From Ashinkailepas kermadecensis (lineage: Eukaryota; Arthropoda; Thecostraca; Neolepadidae): 64,000 nucleotides of DNA. A program made the translations under genes and the position numbers. The DNA lies in assembly GCA_034440615.1 (NCBI GenBank), contig JAOTOM010005100.1:318501-382500 (forward strand), in the 5' to 3' direction. The notes under the pieces are model-generated. The model made no database searches. It worked only from the letters and a program-made list of their open reading frames with translations, and was not told where the DNA came from. The stretch's first letter is position 1; the number at the start of each line of letters is the position of its first letter. This document shows, piece by piece, positions 33,111 to 45,820 of this stretch.

Positions 33111-36100
33111 TTATCCGTTTCGGTCTGTCGCGGTGTGAGCCGAGCTTGAGTCCGCCATCCTCAGAGTATTAGAATCATGTCCGAAATGGCGCCTGCGTTC
33201 TTCCGTGTAGTTCGGGCAAGATACCAGCACATGGCGCACGGTCAGTGCTGCATCACACCTCATATATTTGGGCCTCTCATCCCCGCACAATAAATACCTA
33301 TGAGTAGATAGCGTGTGTCCAATTCTAAGGCGACAGAGGGCCACGTCGTCCCTTCTACTTTGGCTGAAGGACGAGGGGCACAGCGCTAAGTGTGGTTTAA
33401 TTTCTTTTAATTTGTTGGACTCCACTTGGCCCCATCTGTCCTGCCACCGTCTGAGAAGAAATGATGAAATAATTGGGTAGTGGTCACTGGCAGGAAGTGG
33501 AAGCACGCGACTACATGGTGCTTGTGCTGCACGCCTTGCAGCCTGATCGGCCAGCTCATTGCCACGGATTCCGACATGTGCTGGGATCTAGCAAAGTGTT
33601 ACTTGTTTTCCCGTACGATGTAGCGAAGTAAGCTGATATAAAATGTCTCGTACAATGACATCGTGTTGGTTAAAACTACGCAATGACAAAAGACTGCTCA
33701 GAGAATCGGTCAGAATAACATGAAAATCCTCGTCGTCGCCCTCGATGTATGCAGGGACTTTGCTAATGGCTATTAACTCGGCTGTGAAGAAAGTGGCATG
33801 TGAAGCCAGGGGGAAGGATCTCGTAATGGATCCCCTCACGAAAGCGCTACCTACACCGGTGTCAATCTTCGAGCCATCTGTGTATGTGATAAAGAAGCCA
33901 CGGTATGCTGAGGAAATGTGCTCTAATGAACATGATAGTAGCTCCTCTTTGGTAATATCCCTTTTTCTCTCGGCAGTGAGAACGATGACGATGAAGGGGG
34001 AGATCAGCTCCCACGGGGGAGTTGTTATTCGTCCACACTACCTAATTCCTTGCAGGACACTCCCGGCTGCCTCAGGAGTGTCCTCATTCTCACACAGCAA
34101 GCTGTTCCCCTCCTCACGTGGCCACGGAGGATTGCATGTATATCACGAGATCACGAGAAAAAACAGCCTTATAAGATGGGTGTGTCGGAAACTGACGCAT
34201 TTTGCATGCGTAGCGAAGTCCCAGCATTTCTCGTCTCATGCTCAATGGCGGCTCATGGGCATCTGCGAGTATGCTGACCGTGGGAGAAGTGCAAAATGCT
34301 CCGGTAATTATTCGCAATGCAGCGTGGTGTATTGGGTCTAAATTACGTTTCGTGGTAGCACACGCACCGTCGTATATAAAACATTATAAAACATCAGTTT
34401 GGAACGAATCAGACTGTGATAAAGCAGGTGCAGAGTCTATCAGCCCCATACGACGTTCGATAAACACACTTCATTATATTCATGGTTTTAAAGCACTTGT
34501 ATCGGAGCGTTTTTATGTGCTCTCTGTATGAAAGACGATTGTCAAATTGCACACCGAGAAAGCGAGCCGTTGGTACAGATGGAACGTTTTGCCCGTACAA
34601 TCTTAACTTCATGTCCGGACAGTGGCGACGACGACGACAGAAATGAACTGCTGCTGTCTTTGCAATAGAAAATCTGAAACCATTCAGGCGTCCCCACTTT
34701 TCGAGGTGAGAAATTGCAAGTTGCAGCTGTCGTTCCGTGAGAGGGGTTGATAACCTGCACGTCCAGATAGTAAAATCGTCAGCGAAAAGTGATCGGCCGA
34801 TTGATGAAGGTAGTGAGCCGCCAATGTCATTTATGATAAGCGAAAACAGGGACGTGCTCAAGACGCTGCCTTGAGGAACTCCCTCAACTTGGTGTAGCCA
34901 ACTTTAAAACTGGTTGCCTACGCGGACACAAAACTCTCGATTTGTCATGAAGTTTTTCAAGAACGTGCCCAGGGATCCACGGAATCCATACTGGTGGATC
35001 TTCCGCAGAATGCAGTGTCGCCAAGCAGTGTCAAAAACGCTCTCAATATCGAAAAACACTGCTTCCAAGTGTCTATGTTTCGCAAAAGCTGTTCGAACTT
35101 CGGTGTCGAGTTGTAAAACATGATCTATCGTGCCGCGGTTTTTTTTTCTCGGAAGCCGCACTAGTCCTTGGATAAGACGTTCTGGTTCTCTAAGAACCAC
35201 GTAAGTCGGAGGCTAACCATTTTCTCCATTAACTTACTCAATGCTGACGTCAATGATATTGGGCGATAATCAGTGGGGTCATCGCCATTTTTGCCGGGCT
35301 TTAACAATGCTATTATGATTGCTTTCCGCCAGGTTGGTGGAAAGTATCCCGTATCCCAAATTATATTTAAAATCGTAAGAAGCGTATATTTTGCGCATGT
35401 TGGTAAGTGCTTCAACATTTCGTTGTGGACTCCATCTGGTCCTTCGGACACACTCTTCAATCCACTAATTACAGAGTTCAGTTCGGCTTCAGTAAACGGC
35501 AAATTGTAGACAAGTTGCTCTGATGTAATAAACTGATCTCTTTCCTCTGACGCCGGGCACGGTGTTGTAGGAAAGTTGGGTCAGTAGGTTCACTGCGCTT
35601 TGCTATGACATGTGCAATATGATTGGCTACATCGCCCGGATCCGTTATTACATTTCCTGCAACGCTAAGAATTGGCAGTGGGACAGAGAACTTTCCAGAA
35701 ATCCTTTTAATGCGAGACCACACTTCGGATGCCGATGCAGTTCGACTCAGTCCGCCTATGTTCGCCAGGATGTGCGTTTCGCGGCACGTATGGTGCGTCG
35801 GGCTAGTGCTCGGGCCTGTTGGAACTCTAGCATGTTAGTCATATTGTCATGCTTAATGAATTTAAGGGCTAGCTTGCGAGCGCGGATAGCCTTTCCGCAT
35901 TCCTCAGTCCACCAGGGGACTGGAATGCGGCGTGGGGTTCCAGAGGTACGTGGAATGCACATATCAGCGCACTGGATTATCCGTGATGTAAAATCCTCGA
36001 CGTTAGTAGTGATTCTCAATGTTAGGTGTAAAAGCTGTCTGTATCTCAGATTCAAAACGAGCCCAGTCTGCCTTCTTTAAATTCCAGCGTGGTGGCCCTG

Positions 36101-36779
36101 TTCCCAAAACTACGCCTTTCCGAAACGTTAGCCACACCAGATAGTGGACACTTCCGAGGCAATCGTCGTCAACTGACCACTCGAACTGATGGGTCAGTTG
36201 GGGGGTTGGCTAGGCTTAGGTCTAAAGCTGACGTCCGGCCCGATGGCAGGGTAATATGTGTATGTGCACCTGTGTTTAAAACGCATAGCGGCTCCTGCAG
36301 GATTAATTCCCCAGTATTCGGCCCCGTGTGTTGATGTCTGAGCAGCCCCAAACGGTGTGGTGAGCGTTAAAATCACCCAGTAGTAGCAATGGTGGTGGAA
36401 GTTCAGCAAGTAGATGTTTCAGCCCCACAGCAGAAAACGTGGTCCCAGGGGGCAGATATAGGGAACACAGACTAATGTGGGTGTCGTGAAGCGTTACCTG
36501 CGCTGCGGTTGCCTGAAGAGTGGTTCGTAGAGGCAGCTCGCGTGCTGGTACACTGTGGTGGACAGCAAGCAAGACACCTCCATATGAGTTACTTTCAGGG
36601 CGAACATCGCTGCGGAACACAGTGTAGCCTTTAACCTTGACGGTGTCCATTGGTGTGAGCTTAGTCTCCTGAAGGCAAATGGCTACCGGACTGTGTCGAT
36701 TTAAAACGGTCACAAGGTCAAGCATCGAGGTTTTTAGACCCCGGCAGTTCCATTGTAAAATGGCCGTAAAAAGAGCCAT
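33111..36779 (-). pseudogene. LINE ORF2: endonuclease, reverse transcriptase, RNase H, zinc-like tail
   Basis: Domains are seen in order across shifting frames. The apurinic-type endonuclease (36779-36170) shows LQWNCRGLK, ICLQETKL, GDFNAH and SALDLSLANP. The RT (about 35500-34410) shows PDGVHNEML, DYRPISLTS, motif A FFDIESVFD, motif B GVPQGSVLS, motif C FADD and thumb FLGVQFDNRLSY. RNase H (about 33840-33530) shows AELIAI, ILTDSLSSL and HVGIRGNELADQA. The C-terminal Cys/His tail (about 33330-33180) shows YLLCGDERPKYMRC, HVLVSCPNY. The RNase H Trp codon before IPAHVG is TAG (33588-33590), whereas copy B has TGG. It is clearly dead. Confidence 0.85.
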
Positions 36780-36799
36780 GTAAAACGTGTTAAAAGGAT

Positions 36800-38990
36800 A
36801 CAGTGACTAACTTAATAGTCACTGCGTGTAAAAAGATATCACAGTCTATGTTGTACTTGGATTTCCACTCAGATCCGTGGATGCTGAGTGAGCACGAGGC
36901 CGAGATCTCGGGATCCCTCCATCTGGTGGTGATGTGGACCATGGTGAGATGCGCTTACGTCCCGCCGCGGGAGACCAGTGGGCTGGCTTCCCGCCTGCAT
37001 GAGAAGGCGTGGACGGTGGACCCATTAACTTGCGTGTGCTCTCAGCGGATACAGTATCCGCGCGGAGTGTTGTAGAAGGGTGAGTCACCGGAGGCCCCGC
37101 AGCTCGCGAGGTTGGCGATGGGTCCCGGGACCCGCCACGGGTAGCCCTGCCAGACCCCCCCCCCCCGGAGCCCCCATATCACGAGCTCCGGAGCGGACCT
37201 CCACCACCGATTGCCGCTCGACTGCTGAGGGCGGTAACACTGGCACTTTGCGGGACGCTGCACCGGTCCAACCAGTGATGGTTGGAGATGGCGAAGAGCT
37301 AACAGTGGATTTGGATGATGGTAAGCTGTGGTGGGTGGATGTGGATGTGGTGGTGACATTGGATGTGGTGGTGAAGGTGGATGAGGTGTAGTTTTGAGGG
37401 GGCACGGCGGAGCAGCCTGCCATCTTGTTTTTGTGTTACAATAGGCGATGCGCTGGCATCTGAAGCTTCCACCCGGTCAGGGGGCCGGGTGGGCTGTGGT
37501 TGCTCTGATGAGCAGACTAGTCCAAACGATGTCAGAAGAGCCCTGAGTTGTGCCAGGACTTGCGCGGTGCTGCATACCTCCGACTGCTGTTGTACTGTCG
37601 GGCATGTTGGTTGAGCAAGGGGAGAGGAGAGCTGGGAGGTACTGGTTGGTTGGTTGGTTATTGATTTTACGACACGTCGACCGTTGAGTCATGTAGCGTC
37701 GCCAATCTCTCCCGCCGATTGGTCGCGGGCGAAGAGTAGCGACAGGTGAGACTCGAACCCACAACCTTTCGATTGGGAGACGAGCATCTTGCCCCTAGAC
37801 CACTCGTCCCCTGCTGGGAGGTACTGGTTGAGCCAGGGTGATTGGTAGTGTGTAGTGTTCCGTACCTTCTCTGCGTACGAGACCTTGGGTGTGTCTCTGC
37901 GTAGACCTCCCTGGCCTGCCGAAAGATAGGTTCCTGAAGCATTTCTAAGTTAGGATTTCTCTTTCCTTCAGGTATGCTGGACAGATTCTCTCAAAGGCAG
38001 TATGTGGAACTTGGCCCTGTCCGCAATTGACACACCACAGGTGTTCTGATTCACACTTCCCGTCGGGGTGTTCTGACATCCGCACCTACCACAGGTCGGG
38101 CGGCCGTGGCAATATTGGACAGTGTGTCCGTAATGTTGGCACCTAAAACATCTCATCGGGTTCGGGACGAAAACGCGTACCTTTACCTTCAAATATCCAA
38201 CGCATACTGTAGCTGGGAGGTCTGTCGAATTAAAAGTTAAGACAATGTTGCTTGTTACTTGCAGGTCACTCCCTCTCCTTACCTTAATTATACGCGCTTC
38301 CACGACACCGTACTCAGAGGCCATCGACGATTTCTGAATCAGGTATGTCCCTAAGATCAAAACAGTTGATAACTCCTTTTGAATGGTTCTTTTTCTTGTG
38401 GGGCTCGACCACAATTGGTAAAGTAACATCCATCGTGCTACCATTTTCTCTTACGCAGTATTTAAATTATTAGCGTCGTCTGCACTTCGAAACTCTACCT
38501 CTATTGGCCCATCTCGCAGCTTATCACATTTACTACGTCACCAAATTTATCGCATCCGCGCTTACGCTCAAAGGGCGAAAGTGCAGGTAGGCTCTTCCCA
38601 GGCTCACTAGATTTTAATACAAGTATTCGTGGAGAAGGTGACCTGGCTTTCCAACTTTTGTTCAGCTATATTTCCTCTATCAGAAGCGGTGGTTGGGACC
38701 ACGGTACGGGACGGCGAACACGCAGGGCGGTACGCCTCTGCAGGTGTCGGGTCGGTGATACGACTTCCGGAAGAGCGAGTGATCTGGTCACCACGAGAGG
38801 GACGAGGAGTGGATTTTTGTGTTGTTGATGCCATGCAGTGTTCATTGGTTTCTACTCCTCGGGCGCCCCACCACATAGGGGCCCAATTTGGGGGACGCCT
38901 GGGTCCCGCGAACGGGAGGACGCCAGGCGTCCGAGAAGCTATACGGGGTATGCGGCGCCTTCGCCCGGCCGGGAGAAACAGACTCACCAC
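36800..38990 (-). pseudogene. LINE ORF1 (Gag-like, CCHC zinc knuckle)
   Basis: The N-terminal part is Ser/Thr/Arg/Pro-rich (38990-38607). After frameshifts comes a conserved Gag-type segment (38444-37968) ending in VFVPNPMRCF, then CQHYGHTVQYC, a C-x2-C-x4-H-x4-C knuckle, followed by a second, degenerate CGRCG cluster. A low-complexity Thr/Ser/Pro C-terminus lies at about 37420-36850. The SINE insertion at 37649-37812 interrupts it. Confidence 0.75.
37649..37812 (-). mobile_element. Full-length tRNA-derived SINE, family 1, with 18-bp target duplication
   Basis: On minus the head starts GGGGACGAG. It has an A box TGGTCTAGGGG (37792-37802) and a B box GGTTCGAGTCT (37749-37759). The A-box region most resembles tRNA-Pro, but the anticodon arm is degraded. 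The body includes ACCAATCGGCGGGAGAGATT and GGCGACGCTACATGACTCAA, and the tail is AATAACCAACCAACC. The duplication GCTGGGAGGTACTGGTTG flanks it exactly (37631-37648, 37813-37830). It inserted into LINE ORF1, so it is younger than that LINE copy. Confidence 0.9.
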
Positions 38991-39524
38991 CCCGACCAGG
39001 ATCCAGCGCCGCCCACCCCTTGACCCCAGCCGGCCGGGCCGGCAGACACTGAGAAGAATCCCAGGTCCCCGGCCCGAGGCGACCAGCCACTTGACCCGTA
39101 TGGGGCCCTACGGGCCCGCCCGCCCCTCCGGGATATCGGGACCAAAGAGGCGTGTTGGTCCCCGTCACAACTAGCACCGTGCGACGGGGGATCTCAGCCT
39201 CCAGGACTCCGTCAACCCCGGGGGACGGCCGAGGGGGCGCGACTACCCCGATACAACTGAACTGGAGGGCAGGACCGGGGAAGTTGTCCTACCTGCTCAT
39301 AGTAGGGATAGTTGGTGCTGCAGGGCCAGGTGAAGGACATGGATGTTGAGATGAGATGGGCATTGGAATGGGAGCGTATGGATGGAAGGACGAGTGAGGC
39401 ACTCTTAGTCTCGCCCCTCGCCACTGGACCGATGGTCTGGTCAGCTGGGTCCTTAGGGCACACAATCCCCCCCCCCCCCCACCACGGAAAGATGGTGCTC
39501 GTCGGGAGGGGGGGGGGAGCTCCG

Positions 39525-39655
39525 ATGCAAGAATGCCGTAACTGTGGCAAGCGAGAATCAAATCATGTATGTAGCTGGTCTTGCGCCCGAAAATACAATT
39601 ATTTTCTTCTCTTAAGTAACAGTAACAGGTAGCACATAGGTATCACATTGCTGAG
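39525..39655 (+). mobile_element. 3'-terminal fragment of the copy A/B LINE family
   Basis: ATGCAAGAATGCCGTAACTG through CTTAAGTAACAGTAACAGGT and AGCACATAGGTATCAC matches the 3' end of copy B (42505-42640, opposite strand). It abuts the leader of the large LINE. Confidence 0.65.
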
Positions 39656-39804
39656 CTCATGCACTGATGAGCATAAAGAACAGCCTTCCAAATCTGAAAG
39701 AGCGTAACTTATCATGCATCGCCCGTGATTCTCATAACATGGCGCCTTACTGGACACGAGCGAGGCCGAAGGCCCAGAGAGTTTCGCGCAAACACAGGGA
39801 CAGC

Positions 39805-39967
39805 TAAATACAGACTGCAATGGCACAAGACAATATATTCTAGGAAAGTACACCAACGTTTCAGCTTAATGCCTTCATCAGGGTGACCATGATGAAGGCA
39901 TTAAGCCGAAACGTTGGTGTACTTTCCCCATAATATATCAATCTTGTGCCATTGCAGTCCGTATTCA
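39805..39967. repeat. Palindrome of two Penelope-type tails (about 75-bp arms)
   Basis: The left arm (39805-39878) and right arm (39891-39967) are imperfect reverse complements around AGGGTGACCATG. Each arm is a hammerhead-bearing 3' tail with the strings GAAACGTTGGTGTACTTTCC and TTGTGCCATTGCAGTC. The left core on minus (39881-39848) has CTGATGA, then GGC-ATTAA-GCT, then GAAAC. In the right core (39889-39922) the first C of CTGATGA is A. Confidence 0.75.
39848..39881 (-). ncRNA. Hammerhead-ribozyme-like core (Penelope-type tail)
   Basis: CTGATGA, a helix II of GGC/GCT with loop ATTAA, GAAAC, GTTGGT, GTAC. It has the same layout as the 29.7/30.9 kb cores with different helix II and loop, so it comes from another element family. 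Activity is unproven. Confidence 0.5.
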
Positions 39968-42504
39968 ACTTGTCCAGTTAACTAATAACAATAGGGAAAG
40001 CTATAAACTTATGCAACTAGGCTTGACCGTAAGGCTTACTCACTGCTGGATAATTGCACTTTTTCAATCCGGTGACACAGAGCAACGTGATTTTAACCAC
40101 AATGTAGCCCAATCCCACCAGAGTTGTGTCATCTGCTACCATGTTTTCTTCTTGGCAGCATTTGTTTTTCCTCACGTTTCAATGCGTCTCGGCACACACT
40201 TTTCCGACATCACTATCGGCTTTATAGCATAAATAGCAAACAAGGATAATTAATTCGGCAATATCACACACACAGGTGGCATATTTCAGCAAATGATTCA
40301 ATATCAAATTGTATGCATCCACCGTGTGGCTTTTAAAAAAAGCCGGGCGTTCGATAAATTATGTTCCATCGGCACCAGGATATTTTATGTCGTCTTAGAA
40401 CTGTTGTCAAACACACAAAATACAGAACATCCACTATGATGGAATCAACAGAGCAACTTAGTCCAATGCGCCAGCTATACTTCGTTAATCAGTCATGATA
40501 TTTTTCATCCGCATGCATGAGACCACTGAGATGGAAATGTGTCAAAGTCGCCTTTTGGTAACCTCTTCCTCAATACAAGACGATTAACGTGTACGATCTG
40601 GTGCAATTATGACTGAAGAAATTATGTCCTGAAACGCTGCACAGTTAACAACGTATCATAAGCGTGACGACGGGATCACGACCAGCCCGCGTCGCTCTGA
40701 GCTTCCTCGTCGGTGTAGACGGACTAACTTCGCCCAGGCTTCGTCATCCCCCGAAATTGACAACAATCACTAAGTCTAAACTGTTCCCACGTTGAACTAG
40801 TATGCTCTCCACAAATAGCTCTTGGAGCCAGCCACCTTTGCCGCATACGCAAAATAGAAATCCCACCAGAGAACTGTTAGAACGTTTAGAAAACGATTCC
40901 TCTCCGTGTTCTTGAACATCTACAAAATACCTAGTGTTTCCAGCCCGATTCATACACTCACCGGCCCAGCACGGATAGGACAGCCGCTGGATGTTTGACT
41001 GCCATTTTGTGACCATATTTGGTAAGCGACTGCTGATCAGGCCCCGTCGCAGTGTGAACCGGTAAGACGCCGGTGGGAAACCACAATTCGTTCTAAGTCA
41101 TTTTCGACCGTTTCGGCCACCGAACAAAATTTGAATGAAGCTCAACGTTTCGCCGTTTCAGGTCATACAGGTGATTTTGTAGCTCTTTGGTAGCTTGTAC
41201 CGGAGCACTACCAACAATTCGAAAACTGAACATTAGGCCTACGGTGTAAACTATATCAAATGGAATTTTAAATTAAAAGGTATTCTTCCTATCTTCTGCC
41301 GAACATCGTATGCATGGAGCCAGCAGCTCTGCCATATAAAGCGCATTTCAGGGTGTAAGTGATTATTGGGATGACATACACCGGGTTCTAGGTCATTTCT
41401 TTATATAGAATGCCCACAGGTGTAACGTTTAAACTTACAAAATAATTGGGGATGCTTTACCACCCCCTGTATGGGTAGCTCACGGATATAACAACATACA
41501 AAGTGCATGGAAGTCAAGTTTTCATTTTAATGGGAGCTTCACCTAGCAGCGCAAGCAGCAGCGCATTTTATCATCCATTTCAATAAACAACACTCTCAAT
41601 ACACGAACACCACAGGGTAAACTCTTACACACCTCAATCTCGAGAAGGGCTCTTCTGACTTACATCGATCATACCGCTGTTACCATATTGCGTTGGCAAA
41701 ATCCGATGTGACCAGGGCCTCCTCTGACACTTGTTAACTGGTGGAGTTTCCACTCCTGTGACCCCCCCCCTCTCCAGTCAAGACACATTTCCTATTACTT
41801 AACACAACGCGGGGTGGGAGCTCGGAACGTTGGTATTTTTCCCCATTGGAGTTAATGTTAGCGACTTCCACACACATCTCGCCACCTCCTCCCTCCAAGT
41901 TAAACCTTGTTGGACGAGACTCTGGGTGTCACTATATATTTAACCCGTGTTCGGTCCGTTCTCGACAGCGCAAAGCTTCCGATCACCGGTGGATGTGTGA
42001 ACCGGGCTTTGGGCCGGTCCACATTTGCATAGCGTTAACATAGTCGGAGCCTGCATAGAACTGTGGCTGCCTCGGCTAAGCGCCTGATCCGAGATTACAT
42101 AGCCCAGGCAGCCAGACCCGGCGTGCCGGGTCACAAGTGCAGTGGCGACAGCCGGACACAAATACCTGGCTACATAGGCTGAGCCGCACGACATGCGAGA
42201 AAGCAAGCTGCGCCGCTGAGTCCGCAATCACGACGGGTTAACCTACCCACGCCCAGGCCACGATGAGCAATCGGGGCTTGCGGCCATGTTCATTTCTGTC
42301 GGAGACGGATCGGCTTACATCTCATGTGAGAGAAGGAACGTCTGTCTGGACAGGAATACACTGTTTTCGTATCTCCTTGAAAAGCTAGAACACAAAATGG
42401 ACTAAACACTGATAGATATAAACGCATCACGCGACCACCACACCGTGCTCCACTGATAATTGCCAGCTTCAGAACGAATGACGTGATTCTCGTCGTAACA
42501 CGAC
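39968..42504. other. Unique DNA, no gene recognised
   Basis: It includes a possible relative of the 25.4 kb MITE at about 41010-41060 (TTTGGTAAGCGACTG, TGTGAACCGG). Open frames up to 95 codons match nothing known to me. Confidence 0.45.
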
Positions 42505-43760
42505 CGAACACGTGATACCTATGTGCTACCTGTCACCTGTTACTTAAGAGAATAAAATAATGTCGTAGGCACAAGACCAGTTGCATACATGACTTGATTC
42601 TCGCTTGCCACGGTCATGGCATTCCTGCATTCGAGCTATGCCCCTTTTCCAACTATGGCCTCAGCTGTCCAGATACTGAGCCACCAATTCAGCCTTGGCT
42701 TCTGGCTCGCTCCAGGGCTAACCACAGGTGCCTGAATCAAATTAGATGCAAAGGGATGGCAATCAATAGGTGTTCTCGGAGAATGTAATATCATAAAATT
42801 GCTCGAGGAATATGAATATTCAGATGGAGAAATCAAGAAAACGGCTCTGGCGATACTGCAAACCTTAACTTTTCACTGATTCACCAGCTTCATTGGCTCA
42901 GCGCAATCCCAGAACATGAAAAAAAAAACAGGGGGATCGTAAACACTTCTTCTCACTGGTTAGTTTTTTGGGGGGGCTTTTCGGCGCATCGACGGCCTTG
43001 GTCACATATCACCCAAATTCCCAATTAACTTCTCATGTTAATAAAACAAGTCAGGAATAGGTAGGAGCGGCATGTGCTCACAATGATTGAAGTCCTCAAG
43101 CTTCATGTGCCATCGCAAGCGTAGACACCTTGTCCAAAGAACCGTCTTCGCTGTGCTGAGAACAGGGGCACACCAGAACGTGCCTCATTGTCAGTGGGAT
43201 ATCACAACGAGCATACATCGGCCTAACCTCATTCCGCAGAAGGTACCCGTGGGTAGCATATGTGTGACTTATTCGCATCCTGGCGAGTATCGCCTCTTTC
43301 TGCTGTGGAATTCTGGGTTTTGATTCCCAGCGCCACAGTCTTGGCTTCGTGGTTCTCAGTTTGTTTTGACCAGATGAGTCCCAAGCTTGATGCCACTTGC
43401 CTGGAGAAAATCCATGAATGGTCTGGCTGAGATGTGCCGCGGGAAGAGGCAGTGCACGAGTGTGTTAACTCCGGGCGGCACGTTGTGCTGTTTGGTCGGC
43501 CAATTCTTTTCCTACTATTCCAACATGACTGGGTATCCAGCAGTGTCACAGTTTTGCCCACTCGCTTAAAGCTGAATTAGACGCAACAAAACATCCCGCA
43601 CGATAGGGTCACACAGATAAAAAGTCTTTGTCGCAAGAAAGCTATTTAGAGAGTCTGAAAGTATCACATGGACATCGTCACTCCCTACTTCGATGAAGTA
43701 TAAAGCCTTCGTGATTACTTCTGATCAACGTATTCATACAAAAATCGTGGTGGATCCACA
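42505..43760 (-). pseudogene. RNase H-type LINE, 5'-truncated copy B
   Basis: On minus it reads FIEVGSDDVHVILSDSLNSF, TKTFYL, DPIVRDVLL, then (in shifted frames) LLDTQS or CWIPSHVG, GNELADQ, and the Cys/His tail (LLRNEVRPMYARC, LTMRHVLVC). A 3' untranslated region follows, ending near 42505. Copy A at 23.7-25.2 kb is its close relative. Copy B lacks the 490-bp insertion. Confidence 0.8.
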
Positions 43761-44617
43761 CAAGTTTGCATCTTAGTATTTCATAGGCGTAGAGCATTTC
43801 AATCAAGTTCAACCGTTAAAAGGAAAGCAATTACTACACGGAATGATTGGCCAGCACATCAAATTCGTCCAATCTCGTTCCGATGAGTAACGTTTAGATA
43901 CGTAGAATAGTACGTGGTTCAATTTGTCGACCTAACTCAGCGAGCAGGCAGTCGGCCTCCCGCCACGCTTATTATTATATATTATAGGTCCCCCGACTGA
44001 CGTGACAGTGCGATTGTAACCAATCCTACTTTGTGCCAGCACCAGTGTTCTGAATACGATTCCTGGAAAGATAATTAACTTCGAAATGAAACATTTTGGT
44101 CACTAACTGCAAGCTCTAAGCTAACCAACTTCATTTGTGTCTTTCGAATAGTCTTGAGCATCGATGGCAAATTATTGCAAGAAAGCTGCACTTCCAGATA
44201 CCACATACCGTGAGCAGCCCGAGACATTTGTGCGGAAGCATGAGACTGTGGGCAGAGCGCTGTGCACGGCCGTGGTGCACCATCCCCGTCGAGGAGGGGG
44301 TGAGTGCATGACCGTGATGTACTCTCTCCATCTCCCGGCGCACTGCCGGATCTAGGATTTCGTATACGTGGTGTAATTTTGTTTGAGTGTCTATTTGACC
44401 TCGGCTCGGGGGTGCCTACTTGAACTCAGAGAGGTGGGCCGAATATCTGGGCTCTGGACGACAGGGATGATGTGGGGGCACTTGTCTGGGGCGACATCGC
44501 GCACCACGGTCTTTTCCACCGCTGACCCTGCCCGTATCAAACCGGCTAGCTTTTGGCGTGCTCGAGGGCAGCTCTTTCGAGACAGCGCCAGCTGGGATCA
44601 GGACAGCGGTCGGCAGC
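43761..44617. other. Unique DNA
   Basis: No gene or repeat family recognised. Confidence 0.45.
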
Positions 44618-44985
44618 GTATACGCCAGCCGCCGGTCCCCGCCAAAGCACCAACGACAGCCGCCTGTCCCCGCCAAAACACCAACGACGGCCACCGGTAC
44701 CCCGCCAAAACACCAACCGCAGCCGCCGGTCCCCCGCCAAAACACCAACGACAGCCACCGGTACCCCGCAAAAACACCACCCGCCCAAAAACCCCGCCAA
44801 AACACCAACGGCAGCCGCCGATCCCCCACCAAAACACCAACGGCAGCCGCCGGTCCCCGCCAAAACACCAACGACAGCCACCGGTACCCCGCCAAAACAC
44901 CAACGCAGCCGCCGGTCCCCCGCCAAAACACCAACGGCAGTCGCCGGTCCCTGCCAAAACACCAACGGCAGCCGGGCCAATCCGC
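44618..44985. repeat. Minisatellite of about 31-32 bp (about 12 copies)
   Basis: The unit contains CAGCCGCCGGTCCCCGCCAA then AACACCAACGG. Variants CCGGTACCCC and length 31-33 bp rotate frames and open all three plus frames and three minus frames. Confidence 0.95.
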
Positions 44986-45454
44986 AGGCAGGAGGGGAGC
45001 GAAGCCAGACCAGGAAAACATCTTTTCATTTCCTGACGTCGCACGCGTGGCTGACCGTCATCGGCGGCGTGGGCTAGCGCAGATCGCGGCATGATGTCCG
45101 CTGAGCCGTCTAGCAGTACGGCACCTACGAGCACACAGACGTGATTACTTAGGCATAGTAGCTTGGATTAATTGCGTTCACTGAGTCGGTTCTGCATGCC
45201 CATGACCATGTCAGTAATACAGAGCGATACAACCAGGAGTAATTTGGAACATAGGCGAACGCATGATATCGTGAGACATGGCAGAAAATAAAGAATGATG
45301 ACGTAATATGAAAAACGGACAGCAACAAGCTCGTTAAACAAGTTTGTCAAGGCACTGTCACTCGCAGGTGCTGCGACTCACTCGGCACCGGCTCCGAGCC
45401 TCGGTCAGCGACCAAGAGCTCAGCCTGCAGCTGGTGGTCTGGAGCCCCGGAGAC

Positions 45455-45820
45455 TCGATCATTGACCGATCGTCCAGCTCGGAGCCTCGGGTTGTGAGCA
45501 ATCGGTCAGCCCGGAGTCTCGGGCCGTGGCCGATCGTCCAGCCCGGAGTCTCGGGCCGGGGCCGATCGTCCAGCCCGGAGTCTCGGGCCGGGGCCGATCG
45601 TCCAGCCCGGAGTCTCGGGCCGTGGCCGATCGTCCAGCCCGGAGTCTCGGCTCGTGACCGATCGTCCAGCCCGGAGTCTCGGCCGGTAACCAATCGTCCA
45701 GCCCGGAGTCTCGGGCCGGGGCCGATCGTCCAGCCCGGAGTCTCGGGCCGGTGACCGATCGTCCAGCCCGGAGTCTCGGGCCGGGGCCGATAGTTCAGCC
45801 CGGAGTCTCGGTCGCAATCA
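45455..45820. repeat. 32-bp minisatellite (about 12 copies)
   Basis: The unit is GTCCAGCCCGGAGTCTCGGG plus CCGGGGCCGATC, with homogeneous spacing. Confidence 0.95.

Larger units (their letters stand above)
33000..39515 (-). mobile_element. Near-complete, inactivated RNase H-type LINE (I/R1/Jockey-like lineage)
   Basis: The order on minus is leader (39515-39080), ORF1 (about 38990-36800), ORF2 with endonuclease, reverse transcriptase, RNase H and Cys/His tail (36779-33111), then 3' flank. It is broken by many frameshifts and stops and by a SINE at 37649-37812. The exact clade cannot be set by eye. RNase H after the RT with the HVG-GNELAD motif is typical of the I superclade. Confidence 0.85.

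Noticed and set aside
33000..39515. An endogenous retrovirus or LTR retrotransposon
   Set aside because: There are no LTRs, protease or integrase. The domain order endonuclease-RT-RNase H with FADD and a CCHC ORF1 is that of a non-LTR element.
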